This document shows, in pieces, positions 36,087-49,032 of a DNA stretch of 64,000 nt. Source of the stretch: Bifidobacterium saguinibicoloris (GTDB lineage: Bacteria; Actinomycetota; Actinomycetes; Actinomycetales; Bifidobacteriaceae); assembly GCF_019331725.1 (NCBI RefSeq), contig NZ_JAHBBF010000006.1:1-64000 (forward strand), given 5' to 3'. Both the position numbers and the translations under genes were made by a program. The notes below the pieces were generated by a model that was not told where the DNA came from, ran no database searches, and was given only the letters and a program-made list of their open reading frames with translations. Positions within the stretch are counted from its first letter, which is position 1. Every line of letters starts with the position of its first letter.

Positions 36087-38468
36087 TCACCCGTCACGTA
36101 CGGCGGTGCCCTCGGAGTCCGCCTTCCGAACGGCCTGTACGGCATCCCTCTCGGCGTGCAATGCCGCATGGATCGCCTCCGCCTTGGCGCGTCCGATGCC
36201 CTTGACCGCCTCGAGTTCTTCGACGCTCGCCCCGCGCATGGCGCGGACCGAGCCGAAATGGGCGAGCAGGCGCTTCCTGTTGGTCGCGCCGACGCCGGGG
36301 ATGTCGTCGAGGGCGCTGTGCAGCGCGCCCTTGCGACGGGTCTGCCGGTGGTAGGTGATGGCGAAACGATGCGACTCGTCGCGCACGCGCTGCAGCAGGT
36401 ACATGCCTTCGGACTGTCGTTTGAGGATGATCGGATAGTCGTCGTCCGGCACCCACACCTCCTCGAGACGCTTCGCCAGTCCGCATACCGCCACGTCGTC
36501 GACGCCGCAGTCGCGCAGCGCTTTGGCCGCGGCCATGACCTGCGGCCTGCCGCCGTCGACCACGACGAGGTTCGGCTTGTAGGCGAAACGATGGCGATCC
36601 GTGTTCTGCTGGACCACGGCGTCGGAGGCGTCGGAGGCGTCCGTCCCGTCCGCCGCGCCCGCATGCGCCGACGCGGCGGACGCCGCCTTCGCGCGACGCT
36701 CCGCGTCGAGGCTGTCACCGGAATCCCCGGCGACGTTGCCGTGGCGGAACCGGCGCGTCAGCGTCTCGTACAGGGCGCTGAGGTCGTCGAGCGCGCCACG
36801 GCCGTCCCCTCCCCGGATGGCGAAGCGACGGTACTCGGATTTCTTCGCCACGGCGTCCTCGAACACCACCATGGAGGCGACCTGGTATGCGCCTCCGACG
36901 GTGTTGGAGATGTCGTAGCATTCGATGCGCAACGGGGCCTCGTCGAGGCCCAGCGCGTCGGCGACATCGTTCATGGCCTGCGTGCGGGAACCCATGTCGG
37001 AGATGCGGCTCAGCTTGCTGCGACGGAGCGCCTGGTCGGCGTTCTCGTCCGCCCGGTCCATGAGCCGCTTCTTGTCGCCTCGCGAGGCGACGCGGATGGA
37101 GACCGCTCCCCCGCGCAGCCCGGTGAGCCATCCTTCGAGCTCCTCGCGGCGGGATGGCTCGACCGGCACGATGACCTCGCGCGGCACCGGAGCGATCGGC
37201 GCGAGCAGGTCGGCGCGCCCGGTGACGTCCTGACGCGCGTTGCGCTCACGGGTGGCCTGGGCGCGCGCTTGGGCGTCCACCGCGGTCACGGTCTGCGTGG
37301 AGCCGATGGCCTCGCGCCGCTCCTTCACCCTGCCGTCGCCGTCAGCCCGGGGAAGGTTCTCCGCCTCGCTGCCGGTCAGTTCGGAGTAGACCTGCACGAT
37401 GAGGCCGGCCATGAGGTCGGCGTCGTCGATGTCCTCGACGCGTTCGACGCTCCAGTTGCGTTCGCCGCGGATCGATCCCGCCCGCACATGGAACGCATGC
37501 ACGGACGCCTCGAGCTCGTCGGAGGCGAAGCCGTAGACGTCGGCGTCCACGTCCTGGTCGAAGACGACGGCGTTCTGCTCGACGACGGTGGAGAGCATCT
37601 GGATCTCGTCGCGCAGGCGCGCGGCCTTCTCGAATTCGAGGTCCGCGGCGGCCTCCTTCATGTCCCGCGTGAGCTGCGCGATGTACGGGCGTCCCAGCCG
37701 TCCGGTCATCACGCCGATGAGCCGTTCGCACATGCGGCGGTGTTCGGAGGGGTCGATCCGTCCCACGCAGGGGGCGGAGCATTTGCCGATGGAGGCGAGC
37801 AGACACGGACGACCGCTCATCTCCGCCTTGCGGTAGGCACCCGCCGTACAGGTGCGTACCGGGAAGGCACGCAGCAGGCGGTCGAGACCGTGGCGCAGGT
37901 CCCACACCTTCGCATAGGGGCCGAAATACCGCGCCCCATGACGTCGGCGGCTGCGCGTCACCCATACGCGCGGCACCTTCTCGTCCACCGAGACCGCAAG
38001 GTACGGATACGTCTTGTCGTCACGGAACTGCACGTTGAACCGCGGGTCGAACTCCTTGATCCACGTGTATTCGAGGGTCAGCGATTCGAGTTCGGTCCCC
38101 ACGACCGTCCATTCGAGGCTGCGGGCGGTGAGCACCATGGTCTGCGTGCGCGGGTGCAGCAGGTACAGCGGCTGGAAGTAGTTGGTCAGCCGGTTGCGCA
38201 GGTTCTTGGCCTTGCCCACGTAGATGACGCGGCCTTCGCCGTCGCGCCACTTGTATACGCCCGGACTGGCCGGGATGTCCGAGGTTTTCGGGCGGAACAG
38301 GTCGCGCGAGTCGCCGAGCAGCGGCGCCCCGTTCCTGTTGACCTTGCCCGCGGCGACGTCCGGACTCCCGTCGGGGGAACCGGACGTCGCCGCGCCCTGG
38401 TCGGCCCGCAACGCTTCGGCGGTCCTGCGCCAGGTCTCCGGCGCATGCCGTTCGATGTCGTTCGTCAC
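36087..38468 (-). CDS. uvrC: Excinuclease ABC subunit C
   Basis: UvrC (793 aa) makes both incisions in nucleotide excision repair. Order: about 60 extra N-terminal residues, GIY-YIG nuclease ([20 protein letters not shown], about 70-90), UVR motif [13 protein letters not shown], RNase-H-like nuclease ([20 protein letters not shown] and VVVDGG), and paired helix-hairpin-helix motifs ([25 protein letters not shown]). It is longer than the common 600-700 aa, partly from an Ala/Asp-rich insertion at about 582-627. GTG 38468 overlaps the uvrA stop (GTGA). Confidence 0.96.
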   Translation of the reverse strand: MTNDIERHAPETWRRTAEALRADQGAATSGSPDGSPDVAAGKVNRNGAPLLGDSRDLFRPKTSDIPASPGVYKWRDGEGRVIYVGKAKNLRNRLTNYFQPLYLLHPRTQTMVLTARSLEWTVVGTELESLTLEYTWIKEFDPRFNVQFRDDKTYPYLAVSVDEKVPRVWVTRSRRRHGARYFGPYAKVWDLRHGLDRLLRAFPVRTCTAGAYRKAEMSGRPCLLASIGKCSAPCVGRIDPSEHRRMCERLIGVMTGRLGRPYIAQLTRDMKEAAADLEFEKAARLRDEIQMLSTVVEQNAVVFDQDVDADVYGFASDELEASVHAFHVRAGSIRGERNWSVERVEDIDDADLMAGLIVQVYSELTGSEAENLPRADGDGRVKERREAIGSTQTVTAVDAQARAQATRERNARQDVTGRADLLAPIAPVPREVIVPVEPSRREELEGWLTGLRGGAVSIRVASRGDKKRLMDRADENADQALRRSKLSRISDMGSRTQAMNDVADALGLDEAPLRIECYDISNTVGGAYQVASMVVFEDAVAKKSEYRRFAIRGGDGRGALDDLSALYETLTRRFRHGNVAGDSGDSLDAERRAKAASAASAHAGAADGTDASDASDAVVQQNTDRHRFAYKPNLVVVDGGRPQVMAAAKALRDCGVDDVAVCGLAKRLEEVWVPDDDYPIILKRQSEGMYLLQRVRDESHRFAITYHRQTRRKGALHSALDDIPGVGATNRKRLLAHFGSVRAMRGASVEELEAVKGIGRAKAEAIHAALHAERDAVQAVRKADSEGTAVRDG

Positions 38469-41458
38469 AGCATGTCCTTGAGGAACCTGCCGGTCCACGA
38501 CTCCCCGCACGCCGCCACCTGTTCCGGCGTGCCCTGCGTGACGACGGTGCCACCACCGTCGCCGCCCTCGGGTCCGAGGTCGATGATCCAGTCGGCCGAC
38601 TTGACCACGTCGAGGTTGTGTTCGATGACGATGACCGTGTTGCCCTTGTCGACGAGACCCTGCAGCACCTTGAGCAGTTTGTTGACGTCCTCGAAGTGCA
38701 GGCCGGTGGTGGGCTCGTCGAGGATGTACACCGTTTTCCCGTCGGAGCGGCGCTGGAGCTCGGTGGCGAGTTTGACGCGCTGCGATTCGCCGCCGGAGAG
38801 GGTGGGGGCGGGCTGGCCGAGACGGATGTATCCGAGGCCGACGTCCACGAGGGTCTTCAGATACCGGGAGATGCCGGTGTACGCCTTGAAGAAGTCGGCC
38901 GCCTCCTCGATGGGCATGTCGAGGATGTCGGAGACCGTCTTGCCGTTGTATTTCACCTCGAGAGTCTCGCGGTTGTACCGTTTGCCGTGGCAGGTCTCGC
39001 ATTCCACGTACACATCCGGCAGGAAGTTCATCTCGATCTTGAGCGTGCCGTCGCCGTGGCAGGCCTCGCAGCGCCCGCCCTTGACGTTGAAGGAGAACCG
39101 TCCGGGCCCGTAGCCGCGCACCTGCGCCTCGGGGGTCTTGGCGAACAGGGCCCTGATCTTGTCCCACACGCCGGTATAGGTGGCGGGGTTGGAGCGCGGC
39201 GTGCGGCCGATCGGGTTCTGGTCGACGTGGATGACCTTGCGCACCTGGTCGACGCCCTCCACGCGCCGGTGTTTGCCGGGCACGATGCGTGCGCCGTTGA
39301 GCTTGTCCGCGAGCACCGGGTAAAGGATCGAGTTGACGAGCGAGGATTTGCCTGAGCCGGACACGCCGGTGACGACGGTGAACACGCCCAAGGGGAAGCT
39401 CACGTCGATGTTCTTCAGGTTGTTCTCGCGCGCGCCGACGACCTTGAGTTGCGCGGTCCTGTTGACCTTGCGGCGGTGTTCGGGCACGGCGATCTCGCGC
39501 CGGTGCGCGATGTAGTCGCCGGTGATGGAGCGTTTCGCTTCGACGAGGTGCTTCGCCGGCCCCGAGTATACGACCTCGCCGCCGTGTTCGCCGGCGCCAG
39601 GTCCGATGTCGACGAGCCAGTCGGCGCCGCGGATGGTGTCCTCGTCGTGTTCGACGACGATGAGCGTGTTGCCGAGGTCACGCAGGTGGTGGAGCGTCTC
39701 GATGAGACGCGCGTTGTCCCGCTGGTGCAGGCCGATGGACGGTTCGTCGAGCACGTACATGACACCGACGAGACCGGAGCCGATCTGCGTGGCGAGCCTG
39801 ATGCGCTGCGCCTCGCCGCCGGACAGGGTCGCCGCGGCGCGCGAGAGGGTGAGGTAGTCAAGGCCGACGTCGTTGAGGAATCCAAGCCTGGCCCGGATCT
39901 CCTTGAGCACCTCCCCGGCGATCATGGCGGCCGAGCCTTCGAGCTTCAGACCGTTGACCCATTCGAGCTCGCGCACGACGGGCATGTCCGTGACGTCGAA
40001 GATGGACTTCCCCTCGACGGTGACGGCGAGCACCTCGGGCTTGAGCCTCATGCCCTTGCACACCTGGCAGGGCACCTCGCGCATGTACGACTCGTAGTAT
40101 TCCTTCATGGACTGCGAGTCGGTCTCTTCGTGCCGACGCATGAGCGTGCGGATCACGCCCTCGAAGCCGGTGGAGTATTCGCGCAGACGTCCCCAGCGGT
40201 TGCGGTAGGAGACATTGACTTTGAACTCGTGGCCGTAGAGGATGTCATGGCGCACATCTGATGGGAGGTCCTTCCACGGGGTGCGCATCGAGAACCCCAT
40301 CTCCTTGGCGAGGCCCTCGAGGATATGCCCGTAGTACTGGGAGGTCATCTTCGTGTTGCTCCACGGTTCGATGACGCCTTCCGCCAGCGACTTGTCCGGA
40401 TCGGAGATGACGAGCTCCGGGTCGATCTCGAGCTTGAAACCGAGCCCGGTGCATGCGGGGCATGCGCCGTAGGGCGCGTTGAAGGAGAAGGTGCGCGGTT
40501 CGATCTCGTCGAGTTCGAGCACGTGGCCATTCGGACAGCTGCGGTGTTCGGAGAACGGGCGGCGGCGCGCGGGAGAGCCCTCCTCCTCGTCGACGAAGTC
40601 GATGACGATGGATCCGTTGGCAAGTTTCAGCGCCGTCTCGACGGAATCGGTGAGGCGCTGGCGCATGCCGTCCTTGACGACGAGACGGTCGATGACGACC
40701 TCGATGGTGTGCTTCTTCTGCTTGGCGAGCTTGATGTCGTCGCCGAGCTGCGTCATCTCGCCGTCGATGAGCGCGCGGGCGTAGCCGTCGGAACGCAGCA
40801 GCTCCAGCATGTCCACGAACTCGCCCTTGCGGCCTTTGACGACCGGCGCGAGAATCTGGAAGCGGGTACGTTCCGGGTAGTCCATCAGGATGTCGACGAT
40901 CTGCTGCGGGGTCTGCGAGGCGACCGGTTCGCCGCATTCGGGGCAGTGCGGCACGCCGGTGCGGGCGAACAGGAGCCTGAGGTAGTCGTAGATCTCGGTG
41001 ATGGTGCCGACGGTGGAGCGCGGGTTGCGGTTCGTGGTCTTCTGATCGATGGAGACGGCGGGGCTCAGGCCTTCGATGAAGTCCACGTCGGGCTTGTCCA
41101 TCTGGCCGAGGAACTGGCGCGCGTACGCGGACAGCGATTCGACGTAGCGGCGCTGGCCTTCGGCGAACAGGGTGTCGAACGCGAGCGAGGATTTGCCCGA
41201 GCCGGACAGTCCGGTGAACACCACCATGCGGTTGCGCGGGATGGCGAGGTCCACGTTCTTGAGGTTGTGCTCGCGGGCGCCCTGGATGGTGATCTTGAGG
41301 TCGTTGGGAATGTGCGAGATGTCCGCCACGAGCGAACCGTCATGCTCGACGAGCGGCGCCTTGCGGATCTCACGCGTGAGGAACGAATCGCTGGTCATCA
41401 CCTTCTCGACGACGACCTCGCCGCTCCTGCCGTTCGTGGTCTTCCGTTTCACCGCCAT
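38465..41458 (-). CDS. uvrA: Excinuclease ABC subunit A
   Basis: UvrA (997 aa), the damage-recognition ATPase of nucleotide excision repair. Two ABC modules are complete: Walker [16 protein letters not shown] and [15 protein letters not shown], signatures [15 protein letters not shown] and [15 protein letters not shown], Walker [14 protein letters not shown] and [13 protein letters not shown]. Zinc-binding clusters [13 protein letters not shown] and CEACHGDG are visible. Start taken at ATG 41458 (MAVKRKTT); ATG 41482 is possible. Head of uvrA-uvrC-aroE-rapZ-whiA. Confidence 0.97.
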   Translation of the reverse strand: MAVKRKTTNGRSGEVVVEKVMTSDSFLTREIRKAPLVEHDGSLVADISHIPNDLKITIQGAREHNLKNVDLAIPRNRMVVFTGLSGSGKSSLAFDTLFAEGQRRYVESLSAYARQFLGQMDKPDVDFIEGLSPAVSIDQKTTNRNPRSTVGTITEIYDYLRLLFARTGVPHCPECGEPVASQTPQQIVDILMDYPERTRFQILAPVVKGRKGEFVDMLELLRSDGYARALIDGEMTQLGDDIKLAKQKKHTIEVVIDRLVVKDGMRQRLTDSVETALKLANGSIVIDFVDEEEGSPARRRPFSEHRSCPNGHVLELDEIEPRTFSFNAPYGACPACTGLGFKLEIDPELVISDPDKSLAEGVIEPWSNTKMTSQYYGHILEGLAKEMGFSMRTPWKDLPSDVRHDILYGHEFKVNVSYRNRWGRLREYSTGFEGVIRTLMRRHEETDSQSMKEYYESYMREVPCQVCKGMRLKPEVLAVTVEGKSIFDVTDMPVVRELEWVNGLKLEGSAAMIAGEVLKEIRARLGFLNDVGLDYLTLSRAAATLSGGEAQRIRLATQIGSGLVGVMYVLDEPSIGLHQRDNARLIETLHHLRDLGNTLIVVEHDEDTIRGADWLVDIGPGAGEHGGEVVYSGPAKHLVEAKRSITGDYIAHRREIAVPEHRRKVNRTAQLKVVGARENNLKNIDVSFPLGVFTVVTGVSGSGKSSLVNSILYPVLADKLNGARIVPGKHRRVEGVDQVRKVIHVDQNPIGRTPRSNPATYTGVWDKIRALFAKTPEAQVRGYGPGRFSFNVKGGRCEACHGDGTLKIEMNFLPDVYVECETCHGKRYNRETLEVKYNGKTVSDILDMPIEEAADFFKAYTGISRYLKTLVDVGLGYIRLGQPAPTLSGGESQRVKLATELQRRSDGKTVYILDEPTTGLHFEDVNKLLKVLQGLVDKGNTVIVIEHNLDVVKSADWIIDLGPEGGDGGGTVVTQGTPEQVAACGESWTGRFLKDML

Positions 41459-41636
41459 CGCACACCCCGCCTTCCGCCGCATGTCGCGGTCCGCCTGCCG
41501 ATCGGCCCCTGAGGACCGGGAATTTCCCGCACCAAGAATACCCGAAACCCCGACTCATATCGAACACATGTTCGATAGGCGTGTCTCTTTCCCGGAAGCG
41601 GCGGGTCATCTCATTCCCTCACGCTTTTCATACGGC

Positions 41637-44600
41637 TCATGACCGCGCCTCCTCCTCATCCGCCGACGGTTCCTGTCCACGGGCCCCATGGTCTGGATCC
41701 TGTGTTCCGAAGCCTTCGAGCACGGCCTCACGCAGGGAGGTGAGGCCGGTGTCCGGGTCCTTGTAGGTGACGTACGCCTTGGTGGACACCTCGAGGATCT
41801 CGCCGGTCTTGCTTTCCGGCGCGGAGACGATCACCTGGAAGCCGAGGCGCGGCAGCACGGTGAGGGCGCGCTGGGTGTAGCGGCCGTCCGCCTTGATGAG
41901 CGCCTCGTCGAGGAACAGCGTCGTATAGCTCGGCTTGAGCCGGTTCTCCATGCCGCCGCCGAGCAGGTAGATGAGCGCGGCGCCGTAGACGAAGGAGGTG
42001 AGTTCCTGGAGGGCGCCGCCGGACCGTCCTCCGGTGGAGGTGATGCGCTCGTCGGGCCCGTTCTCATGGTGCACGATCGCATAGAAGGCCGAGCGGCACC
42101 GGGGATCGAGGTCGCGCGCGCCATAGCTTCTCACGCCGTTCGCGTCCCTCACCTGTGCGAGCTGGGCCCGCAGCAGGCCGATGACGCCGCCGCACGAGGC
42201 GAACACCTTGCGCATGGCCGCCGTGTCGCCGTCTCCCGACGACTTCCAGTCGTTGAGCGTCCCGATCGCCCGCATGAGCTGCGCGGCGAAGACACGGTCG
42301 GGCCTGCGTACGTCCGCATGCAACGACAGACTGCCGTGCTTGGGACCGAACCGTTGCCCGTCGAGCATGGCGTTGATGCGGTCGAGCTGGTCGCGGATGT
42401 CGGCCTCGTCGGTGTCGATGGCGCGTTTGATGGTCAGCAGACTCATGAGCAGCTGCTCCAGGCAACGCCGGTACTCGGCGTCGGTCGCGGATCCCGCGGT
42501 CAGACGGGAGAGACCGTCCAGTTCGTCGAGATAGTACCGGTAGTCGTCCACGGTGGCGGACAGCGCGTCGTCGTCCGCGGCGTACATGGCCTTGTACGAT
42601 TCCATCCTCGTCTCGACCACGTCCTTCGCGGCGCGAGACCGCTCGACCAGCATCCCGATGTGGGAGGCCACATCGTCACGCATCCCGGCGATGAGACGTT
42701 CCGGGAACGGCGTGCCCACGGCCGGGCCGCCGCCGGCCCCGATGATCATGTGGGCGCGCAGCGCGTCCGGAACCCCGGAGAACGCGTTCCCGTAGGAGTG
42801 GTCGAGCACCGCGCCCGTTTCGTCGTCCGGCATGGGGTCGGCATCCTGGCCGGCACCACGCTCCCCCGCCATCGCATCCCGGTTGTCGTCCAGCCACCGA
42901 CGGGCGGCCTCGCATGCCGCGGAGGCGGAGTCGGCCTGCTGCTTTTCGTTGAACCGATGCTGCTCGCTGCGCTCGAGCTCCTGCTCCATCGTCTCCCTGC
43001 GCCGCACGAGTTCGGCGAGCTCAGGGTTGTTCCGGATTGCCTCGATGGATGATTCGAGCTCGCTCACCTTGGCCGAAGCGGATTCGACGTCGACGTTCTC
43101 CCATGAGGTGTAGGCGAGCTGCTTGGCGAGTTCGAGCCCGCTGCGCAGCGTCTCGGATCGCCGCTTCGCGTCCGCGTAGTCGTGTCCGGCCTGTGCCGCG
43201 CGCTCTCTGGCTTCGGCGATGCCGCGCTCCAACGCTTCGAGGTAGGACTCGTTGACGTATCCAATGACTTCGCGCCGGTCCTTGACGCCATGTTGTCCGC
43301 GCCGGCCGCTTTTGATCTGCCCGTCGGCCTGCACCTGCCGCCGATCACGGTCGGTGTCGTCGATGGCGTCGACGCATACGGCGTCGAACCGTTCGGATGA
43401 GGTCTGTTCGCGCAGCCATCCGACGAACGGCGAATCGTCGCGATACCGCAGCTTGGAGGACATCCAGGGTCCGTTCTTCTCCGACGCCCGCGTCCCGTCG
43501 CCCGCGCCGGCCTCCGCCGAGGTGTCGACGAACTGCCAGGTCCGCCGCGCCATCGCATGGGGGTCGATAGCGCTGACCTTGGCGGCGAAGCCCCGTTCAT
43601 GCCGTTTGTCGACGAGGATGGTCTGCGCGATGGCGCCGTAGGTGACGTTCATGGCGAGACGCCATCGTTCCTCATCCTCGCGCACGTCCATGAGCTCGGC
43701 GACGTACGGCAGCTCGTCGGCGCCCAGTCCGGTGGCCCGGCACAGCATGGCGCGGGTCTCGTCCATCTGCTGGGTGATGCGGGTGCGCTGCGCCTTCTGA
43801 CGTTCGTAGTCACGTTCGAGGCGACGCAGTTCCCCGTTCGCCTCGGAGCGGGCTGCGACCGCCTGGTCGCGCTCCTCGTCCAGCTCCTGTGCACGCCGGT
43901 CGTAGAGGCGAGTGAAGTCCACCGCGGCGATGCGCCGTTCCGTCCACGCATGTTCGTCACCGGGCATCGTCTCGTCGATCGCCACGAACCCCTCTTCGAT
44001 GCGTCCGCGGTTCGTTCTCACGTCGGCGAGCGCACGCCGGGCCTGGTCGAGTTCCGTCTCCAGCCGCGCGAGATTGCCGCCGTCCAATCCCCTGATGCGG
44101 TCCCGGATGGCCTCGATGCCGGCGCGGATCTTCTCGCTGTCGCGGAAGGCGGCTTCGGCGGCGGCCTGATGCTCGCGATGTTCCCGTTCGTCGACGGGCA
44201 GGCGTTCGGCGACTTCTGCCGTCATGCGGGCCATCGCCCAGCGCCGTATGGCCGCCGCCCCCTGTTCCCTCCCGGGGTCGATGGGGTCGAGCTCCCGCAC
44301 CCGCAGGCGCGCGGCCGCATAGGCGTCGTAGGAGTCCCGGATGCCGGCGAGCGTCGCCACGCGTCTCGCCTTCTCCTCGATTTCGTTGAAGTTCGCCTCG
44401 TAGCGCTCGTAGTCGGCGACGGTGTCCCGCGCGAGGTCCAGGGCTTCCGGCACGCCGAGCACACCCTGTTTGAAGATGTCGTCGAGTCTTGACGGGGCGT
44501 CGGCCGATTGGATCTTGTGCAGGAGCCTGCACGCCTCCTCGCTGAGTCCCATCATGTTCCAGATGTGCTCATGGAACGCGTCGGCGCTGGTGAAGGTCTC

Positions 44601-45164
44601 GCACCCCGGGTACGTGTCCTTCAGTTGGGTGGGCGTGAACGGATGGTCGCGATAGGCGTCCATGAGCCGCGGGTCGATCGCCCTGCCCCATGCCGCGTAC
44701 TGCCGTCGCACGTCGCCGCGGCCGTCGCCCGCCGTCAGGTACAGGAACTTGGCGCAGGACAGCGTCTGTCCGCTGGTGGCGTTCACGTAGGTGTCCACGA
44801 TGGCGCCCCAGATGGCCTGCGGCGCCCCGTCGGCGTCGCGGCCGCGCAGATAGATCGGCTCGTCGCCGTCCGCGGTGCTGCCCACGCCGGTCATGCCACG
44901 CAGATACGTGTAGTCGCTGCGTTCGGACCGGCCGGAGTTCGATGCCTTGTTGAACGGGGTGCCCGTCGGGTACAGCAGCGAGATCTGCGCGTCGACGAGC
45001 GTGGATTTGCCGGATTCGCTGGCTCCAGCGAGCAGCGTCACGGGCAGTTCGGGGTCGGTCGACGGTCTGAACTCGTGGTAGCCCTGATACGAGCCCCAGT
45101 TGACGAGGCGGCGGCTTTCCAGCATCCACCGGTCGGCGATCATCTGCAGTTCCCTGGCGGCCAT
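41637..45164 (-). CDS. jetC: SMC-like ATPase, JetC/MksB type (Wadjet/MksBEF condensin)
   Basis: The 1175-aa protein has an SMC-type layout: N-terminal Walker A GASESGKSTL (about 47-57), two long charged coiled-coil blocks (about 270-450 and 620-760) around a central hinge-like domain, then C-terminal signature TGGRSGGALQELTSF and Walker B TTLFLDEALIKADG (about 1081-1094). It matches the SbcC/MukB-like JetC family. In Wadjet this ATPase extrudes DNA loops and, with JetA, B and D, cuts small circular DNA. ATG 45164 has AGGAGGA six bases upstream; GTG 45170 overlapping the jetB stop is an alternative. No JetD follows: the next gene is uvrA. Confidence 0.85.
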   Translation of the reverse strand: MAARELQMIADRWMLESRRLVNWGSYQGYHEFRPSTDPELPVTLLAGASESGKSTLVDAQISLLYPTGTPFNKASNSGRSERSDYTYLRGMTGVGSTADGDEPIYLRGRDADGAPQAIWGAIVDTYVNATSGQTLSCAKFLYLTAGDGRGDVRRQYAAWGRAIDPRLMDAYRDHPFTPTQLKDTYPGCETFTSADAFHEHIWNMMGLSEEACRLLHKIQSADAPSRLDDIFKQGVLGVPEALDLARDTVADYERYEANFNEIEEKARRVATLAGIRDSYDAYAAARLRVRELDPIDPGREQGAAAIRRWAMARMTAEVAERLPVDEREHREHQAAAEAAFRDSEKIRAGIEAIRDRIRGLDGGNLARLETELDQARRALADVRTNRGRIEEGFVAIDETMPGDEHAWTERRIAAVDFTRLYDRRAQELDEERDQAVAARSEANGELRRLERDYERQKAQRTRITQQMDETRAMLCRATGLGADELPYVAELMDVREDEERWRLAMNVTYGAIAQTILVDKRHERGFAAKVSAIDPHAMARRTWQFVDTSAEAGAGDGTRASEKNGPWMSSKLRYRDDSPFVGWLREQTSSERFDAVCVDAIDDTDRDRRQVQADGQIKSGRRGQHGVKDRREVIGYVNESYLEALERGIAEARERAAQAGHDYADAKRRSETLRSGLELAKQLAYTSWENVDVESASAKVSELESSIEAIRNNPELAELVRRRETMEQELERSEQHRFNEKQQADSASAACEAARRWLDDNRDAMAGERGAGQDADPMPDDETGAVLDHSYGNAFSGVPDALRAHMIIGAGGGPAVGTPFPERLIAGMRDDVASHIGMLVERSRAAKDVVETRMESYKAMYAADDDALSATVDDYRYYLDELDGLSRLTAGSATDAEYRRCLEQLLMSLLTIKRAIDTDEADIRDQLDRINAMLDGQRFGPKHGSLSLHADVRRPDRVFAAQLMRAIGTLNDWKSSGDGDTAAMRKVFASCGGVIGLLRAQLAQVRDANGVRSYGARDLDPRCRSAFYAIVHHENGPDERITSTGGRSGGALQELTSFVYGAALIYLLGGGMENRLKPSYTTLFLDEALIKADGRYTQRALTVLPRLGFQVIVSAPESKTGEILEVSTKAYVTYKDPDTGLTSLREAVLEGFGTQDPDHGARGQEPSADEEEARS

Positions 45165-45166
45165 CG

Positions 45167-45850
45167 TCACTCCTCCTCTTCCGTATCGGCATCCATCCCG
45201 TCGGCTCCACCCTCATCGGCGCCGGGCAGAGCGGTGTCGGAGCCTTCGTCAACGTCGTCGTTCCCGGCGGCCACGCCGAGCCATGCGTCCGCCAGACCAC
45301 GGTCGAGCACGACGGGGACGAGCGGCGTGATCCGGTACATGGCCGCGTCGGCGGTGGCGGCCAGATAGCCGTAGGTGACCATCGTATTGACGAGCGCGCC
45401 CACCTGCCTGAGCACGCCTTCCTCGTCGTTGCTCGAGGCAAGGTATCCGGCTCCGCCGGCGAGCGCGGCGCGGATCTCGTCGAATCCCGCGATCCACTGG
45501 TCTTCGGACACCCTCATGTTCTCATATTCGAGCACGCGGATGCGTAGGAACGCGAGCAGGGCGGCCTCCTCCCGCCTGAGGCTGGTGCGCGTCTTGAGCG
45601 AGCGCAGCGTGACGTCCGGTCCGGTGACGGGCGTCGCGTACATGATGCGGTGGCGTTCGTCATCGACGAGGGCGAGCATGTCGTTGTTGAGCGAACGGAT
45701 GACGGCGTCCCTGTTCTCGTCGACGAGGTCGTACAGTTCGCCTTCGATGTACCGCTCGCGCTTGAGCGCGATGGCGGCCCGTCGCGCGTCCGCGCTCATG
45801 TCGCCGCGGTCCCCTTCGAACAGGGCGTAGGGGTTGGTCTCCTCGTCCAT
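45167..45850 (-). CDS. jetB: DUF4194 protein, JetB/MksE type
   Basis: A 227-aa acidic protein resembling the kite-type winged-helix subunit of MksBEF/Wadjet: [28 protein letters not shown] at the N terminus, then the family hallmark [22 protein letters not shown], and a C-terminal winged-helix part. The last 30 residues are Asp/Glu-rich. It bridges JetA and the JetC heads in known complexes. Start 45850 (MDEETN) has AGGAAGG at six bases; ATG 45856, which overlaps the jetA stop as ATGA, is the alternative. Confidence 0.8.
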   Translation of the reverse strand: MDEETNPYALFEGDRGDMSADARRAAIALKRERYIEGELYDLVDENRDAVIRSLNNDMLALVDDERHRIMYATPVTGPDVTLRSLKTRTSLRREEAALLAFLRIRVLEYENMRVSEDQWIAGFDEIRAALAGGAGYLASSNDEEGVLRQVGALVNTMVTYGYLAATADAAMYRITPLVPVVLDRGLADAWLGVAAGNDDVDEGSDTALPGADEGGADGMDADTEEEE

Positions 45851-45852
45851 GG

Positions 45853-47364
45853 TCATCCTTCCTCCATGATGGCGTCCAATTCGTCCATGCTGGCGGTCAG
45901 CGGCCGCGTACGCCAGTCGCGCGGCCCGCCGTCGATCGTCACGCAATGCCAGATGGCGTCGCCGCTTCCCTGCCCGCCGATCGCGCCGAGGAATCCGACG
46001 AGCTCGCTTTCCCGCCTGTCGGTCTGCGGCAGCCGGTTGAAGCTGGCGGCGACGTCGATGCCGTCCCCGTCCATCACCGGATTGCGCCGGATGAGCGTCA
46101 TCATGCGGCGCAGACGCGGCCCGCCATGGTCGACCAGGGCCTTGAGGTCGATGCGCGGCGCCGTCACGTCGCCATCGCCCCCGTCCAGTCCCGCGGCCGG
46201 CTTGCGTGTCATCGACCGGGCCGGCCGCGTGGGCAGCGGCGGGAGCCTGACTCCGGCGACGTCCGTGCCGTAGGGCCTGTCCTCGCCGCCCGGATGCGCC
46301 TTCGCGTCGTCGTTGAGTGCCGTGTATAGGCGGTTGAGCCGTGCGAGCATGGACCGGTACCGGGTGTCGGTCTGCTGGCGCACGAGTCTGCCGATCTCCT
46401 CGTTGGAGATGCGCATCTGGGCGCGCACCGCCTCGATGCCGTCGTAGATGTGGGCGAGCTCCTCGCGCACCTGCCCGAGCAGCGCGGAGGACTCCCCCGC
46501 CAGATACGGGGTTCTCGCGATGTCGCGCATCGCGTCGTCGATCTGTTGGCGTCCTTCGTCGGTGATGATCACCTGGAAGGCGTCCTCGAATCGACGTCCG
46601 ATGTCGGATTCGCCGAAGTCGGCGCGGTATTCGGCGTTGTAGGCGCCCAGTATCTCGTCGACGCTCATGTCGCCGGCCTGCATGCGCCGCCGCAGCGCGT
46701 CGCCGTTGTCGCGTTCGGCGAGCACGAGTTCCCGCAGGTCGATGGGCACGCCGCGCAACGTGTTGTGGATGACGGCGATGACGTCCTCCACCTGCGATTC
46801 GTCGAGCGTCTCGCGCTGCTGCCCCTGCTGGATGCGCTTGATCTCGTGCCTGCGTTCCTTGATCTCGCGGTTGAGCAGACGCACACGTTCGCCGGGATCG
46901 GCGGTGAGCTGCATGCGGGCATGCTCGATCTCCATGATGATGCTGTTGGCCTGCGCGCCGGACAGGGTGCGGGATTCGTCCTCCAGCCGTCCCAGCGCCT
47001 CGATGGCGCGGTGCGCACGCGCGGTGAGGCGGTAGAGGAACCTGTGCGATGCGACGTCATGCGAGTTGGCGAGCCACGCGTATTCCCCGTCGCCCTCACG
47101 GGACAGGTCCACGAGTACGCGGTGGGCCGCCTCGCCCCATGTCTGTTCCGGGTCCGGGGTGTATTCGCCGATGTCGGCAAGGGAGGCGAGCCCCTGGGCG
47201 AAACGCTCCTCCACGCTCTCGCGGGGAAGCTCGCCGGTGAGCGGATCGAACGCGGCGCGCAGCAACGCCACGTACAGGCGTGAGTTGCGGCGCAGCAGCA
47301 GCCTGAGGACGCCGGTCTCGTAGACCGGCCGCAGCCGCTCCATCTCCCGTCGCGCATCGCCCAT
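45853..47364 (-). CDS. jetA: DUF3375 protein, JetA/MksF kleisin type
   Basis: The 503-aa product matches the DUF3375 family: [20 protein letters not shown] at the start, repeated short helices, [19 protein letters not shown], and the coiled coil [27 protein letters not shown] around residues 180-210. JetA/MksF is the kleisin that closes the SMC ring. GGGAGGTGCGCC precedes ATG 47364. First gene of jetA-jetB-jetC with overlapping stop-start pairs, so the three are one transcript. Confidence 0.82.
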   Translation of the reverse strand: MGDARREMERLRPVYETGVLRLLLRRNSRLYVALLRAAFDPLTGELPRESVEERFAQGLASLADIGEYTPDPEQTWGEAAHRVLVDLSREGDGEYAWLANSHDVASHRFLYRLTARAHRAIEALGRLEDESRTLSGAQANSIIMEIEHARMQLTADPGERVRLLNREIKERRHEIKRIQQGQQRETLDESQVEDVIAVIHNTLRGVPIDLRELVLAERDNGDALRRRMQAGDMSVDEILGAYNAEYRADFGESDIGRRFEDAFQVIITDEGRQQIDDAMRDIARTPYLAGESSALLGQVREELAHIYDGIEAVRAQMRISNEEIGRLVRQQTDTRYRSMLARLNRLYTALNDDAKAHPGGEDRPYGTDVAGVRLPPLPTRPARSMTRKPAAGLDGGDGDVTAPRIDLKALVDHGGPRLRRMMTLIRRNPVMDGDGIDVAASFNRLPQTDRRESELVGFLGAIGGQGSGDAIWHCVTIDGGPRDWRTRPLTASMDELDAIMEEG

Positions 47365-47526
47365 GGCGCACCTCCCGTTGCCGTCCGGCCGTTTTCCGCG
47401 AAGCCGTGACGCGGTCCGGCCTCCTGTCCCCTTGAAGCTAACACACGCCCCCGCGGGCAGGCATATCGCGTACGGTTTCATGCCGCCACGGCGTGTCGCG
47501 GAATCTATGGGCGACCGGACGGACGG

Positions 47527-49028
<1,502 letters not shown>

Positions 49029-49032
<4 letters not shown>

